A DNA stretch of 5,138 bases from an uncultured Campylobacter sp. (GTDB lineage: Bacteria; Campylobacterota; Campylobacteria; Campylobacterales; Campylobacteraceae). Shown here piece by piece: positions 4,945-5,138 of the stretch (its first letter is position 1; every line of letters begins with the position of its first letter). Below the pieces are notes generated by a model. The model was not told the origin of the DNA and searched no databases. It worked only from the letters and a program-made list of their open reading frames with translations. The stretch lies in assembly GCF_938018035.1 (NCBI RefSeq), contig NZ_CALIJF010000015.1, positions 1 through 5,138 of the forward strand, given 5' to 3'. The position numbers and the translations under genes are program-made.

Positions 4945-5138
4945 TTATTTCAAGCCAAAATTTTGTTTGATGTAGATGTGCAAAATATCGATCGCGGCGG
5001 GCGTTACGCCACTGATCTCGCTCGCGGCAAAAAGCGTCGGCGGCGCAAAGCGATTTAGCTTCTGCACGATCTCGTTGCTAAGCCCTCCGATCTTGCTAAA
5101 ATCGATCTGCGGCGGGATCGCGACGCCAAGCAGCCCCT
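4945..5138 (-). CDS. mnmG: tRNA uridine-5-carboxymethylaminomethyl synthase MnmG (GidA), C-terminal end
   Basis: This is the last 63 codons plus a TAA stop; the rest of the gene lies beyond the window edge at 5138. The visible residues read GLLGVAIPPQIDFSKIGGL, then SNEIVQKLNRFAPPTLFAA, then SEISGVTPAAIDILHIYIK and a short end QNFGLK. The KIGGLSNE, KLN and SGVTPAAIDIL motifs are characteristic of the helical C-terminal domain of MnmG. That domain binds its partner MnmE; the FAD-dependent complex modifies the wobble uridine (position 34) of several tRNAs in the cytoplasm. No terminator is seen after the stop, only a 5-bp inverted repeat (GTAGT/ACTAC, 4902-4919) without a T-run. Readthrough into the membrane protein gene 64 bases downstream is therefore possible. 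Confidence 0.95.
   Translation of the reverse strand, partial: GLLGVAIPPQIDFSKIGGLSNEIVQKLNRFAPPTLFAASEISGVTPAAIDILHIYIKQNFGLK

Overview
All recognisable genes lie on the minus strand, so the window is best read from high to low coordinates. The order is: the C-terminal end of mnmG, an unrecognised membrane protein, a cyclic-peptide-type ABC exporter, a periplasmic cytochrome c553, riboflavin synthase (ribE), and a PgeF/YfiH-family protein. The style suggests a GC-richer, probably oral, Campylobacter (C. gracilis / showae / rectus type). The signs are protein similarity to Campylobacter cytochrome c553 and MnmG, -10 boxes without a clear -35, and the hexamer AAATTT scattered through otherwise GC-rich coding sequence. 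The genus is an inference from style; the species is a guess.

Layout: 4945-5138 is the mnmG 3' end. 4119-4880 is a two-part membrane protein of unknown function, clearly more AT-rich than its neighbours. 3793-4118 is a 326-base gene-free region. It holds a possible promoter, a dense cluster of dyad symmetries and a weak terminator-like hairpin, all pointing toward the ABC exporter gene at 2239-3792. 1998-2238 holds a possible terminator for the exporter, a 10-base direct repeat, and a good promoter and ribosome binding site for the cytochrome. 1677-1997 encodes the cytochrome and is followed by a strong 10-bp hairpin at 1640-1664. 757-1575 (ribE) and 18-746 (pgeF) are 10 bases apart and probably form one transcript.

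The genes look like a mix of housekeeping functions: tRNA wobble modification, flavin synthesis, peptidoglycan precursor quality control and periplasmic electron transport. Between them lies a more accessory segment, the AT-rich membrane protein and the exporter. I find no CRISPR array, transposase, tRNA or rRNA. The points most worth a second look are an in-frame low-complexity insertion of about 54 residues in riboflavin synthase, the long structured leader of the ABC exporter, and the AT-rich unknown membrane gene.
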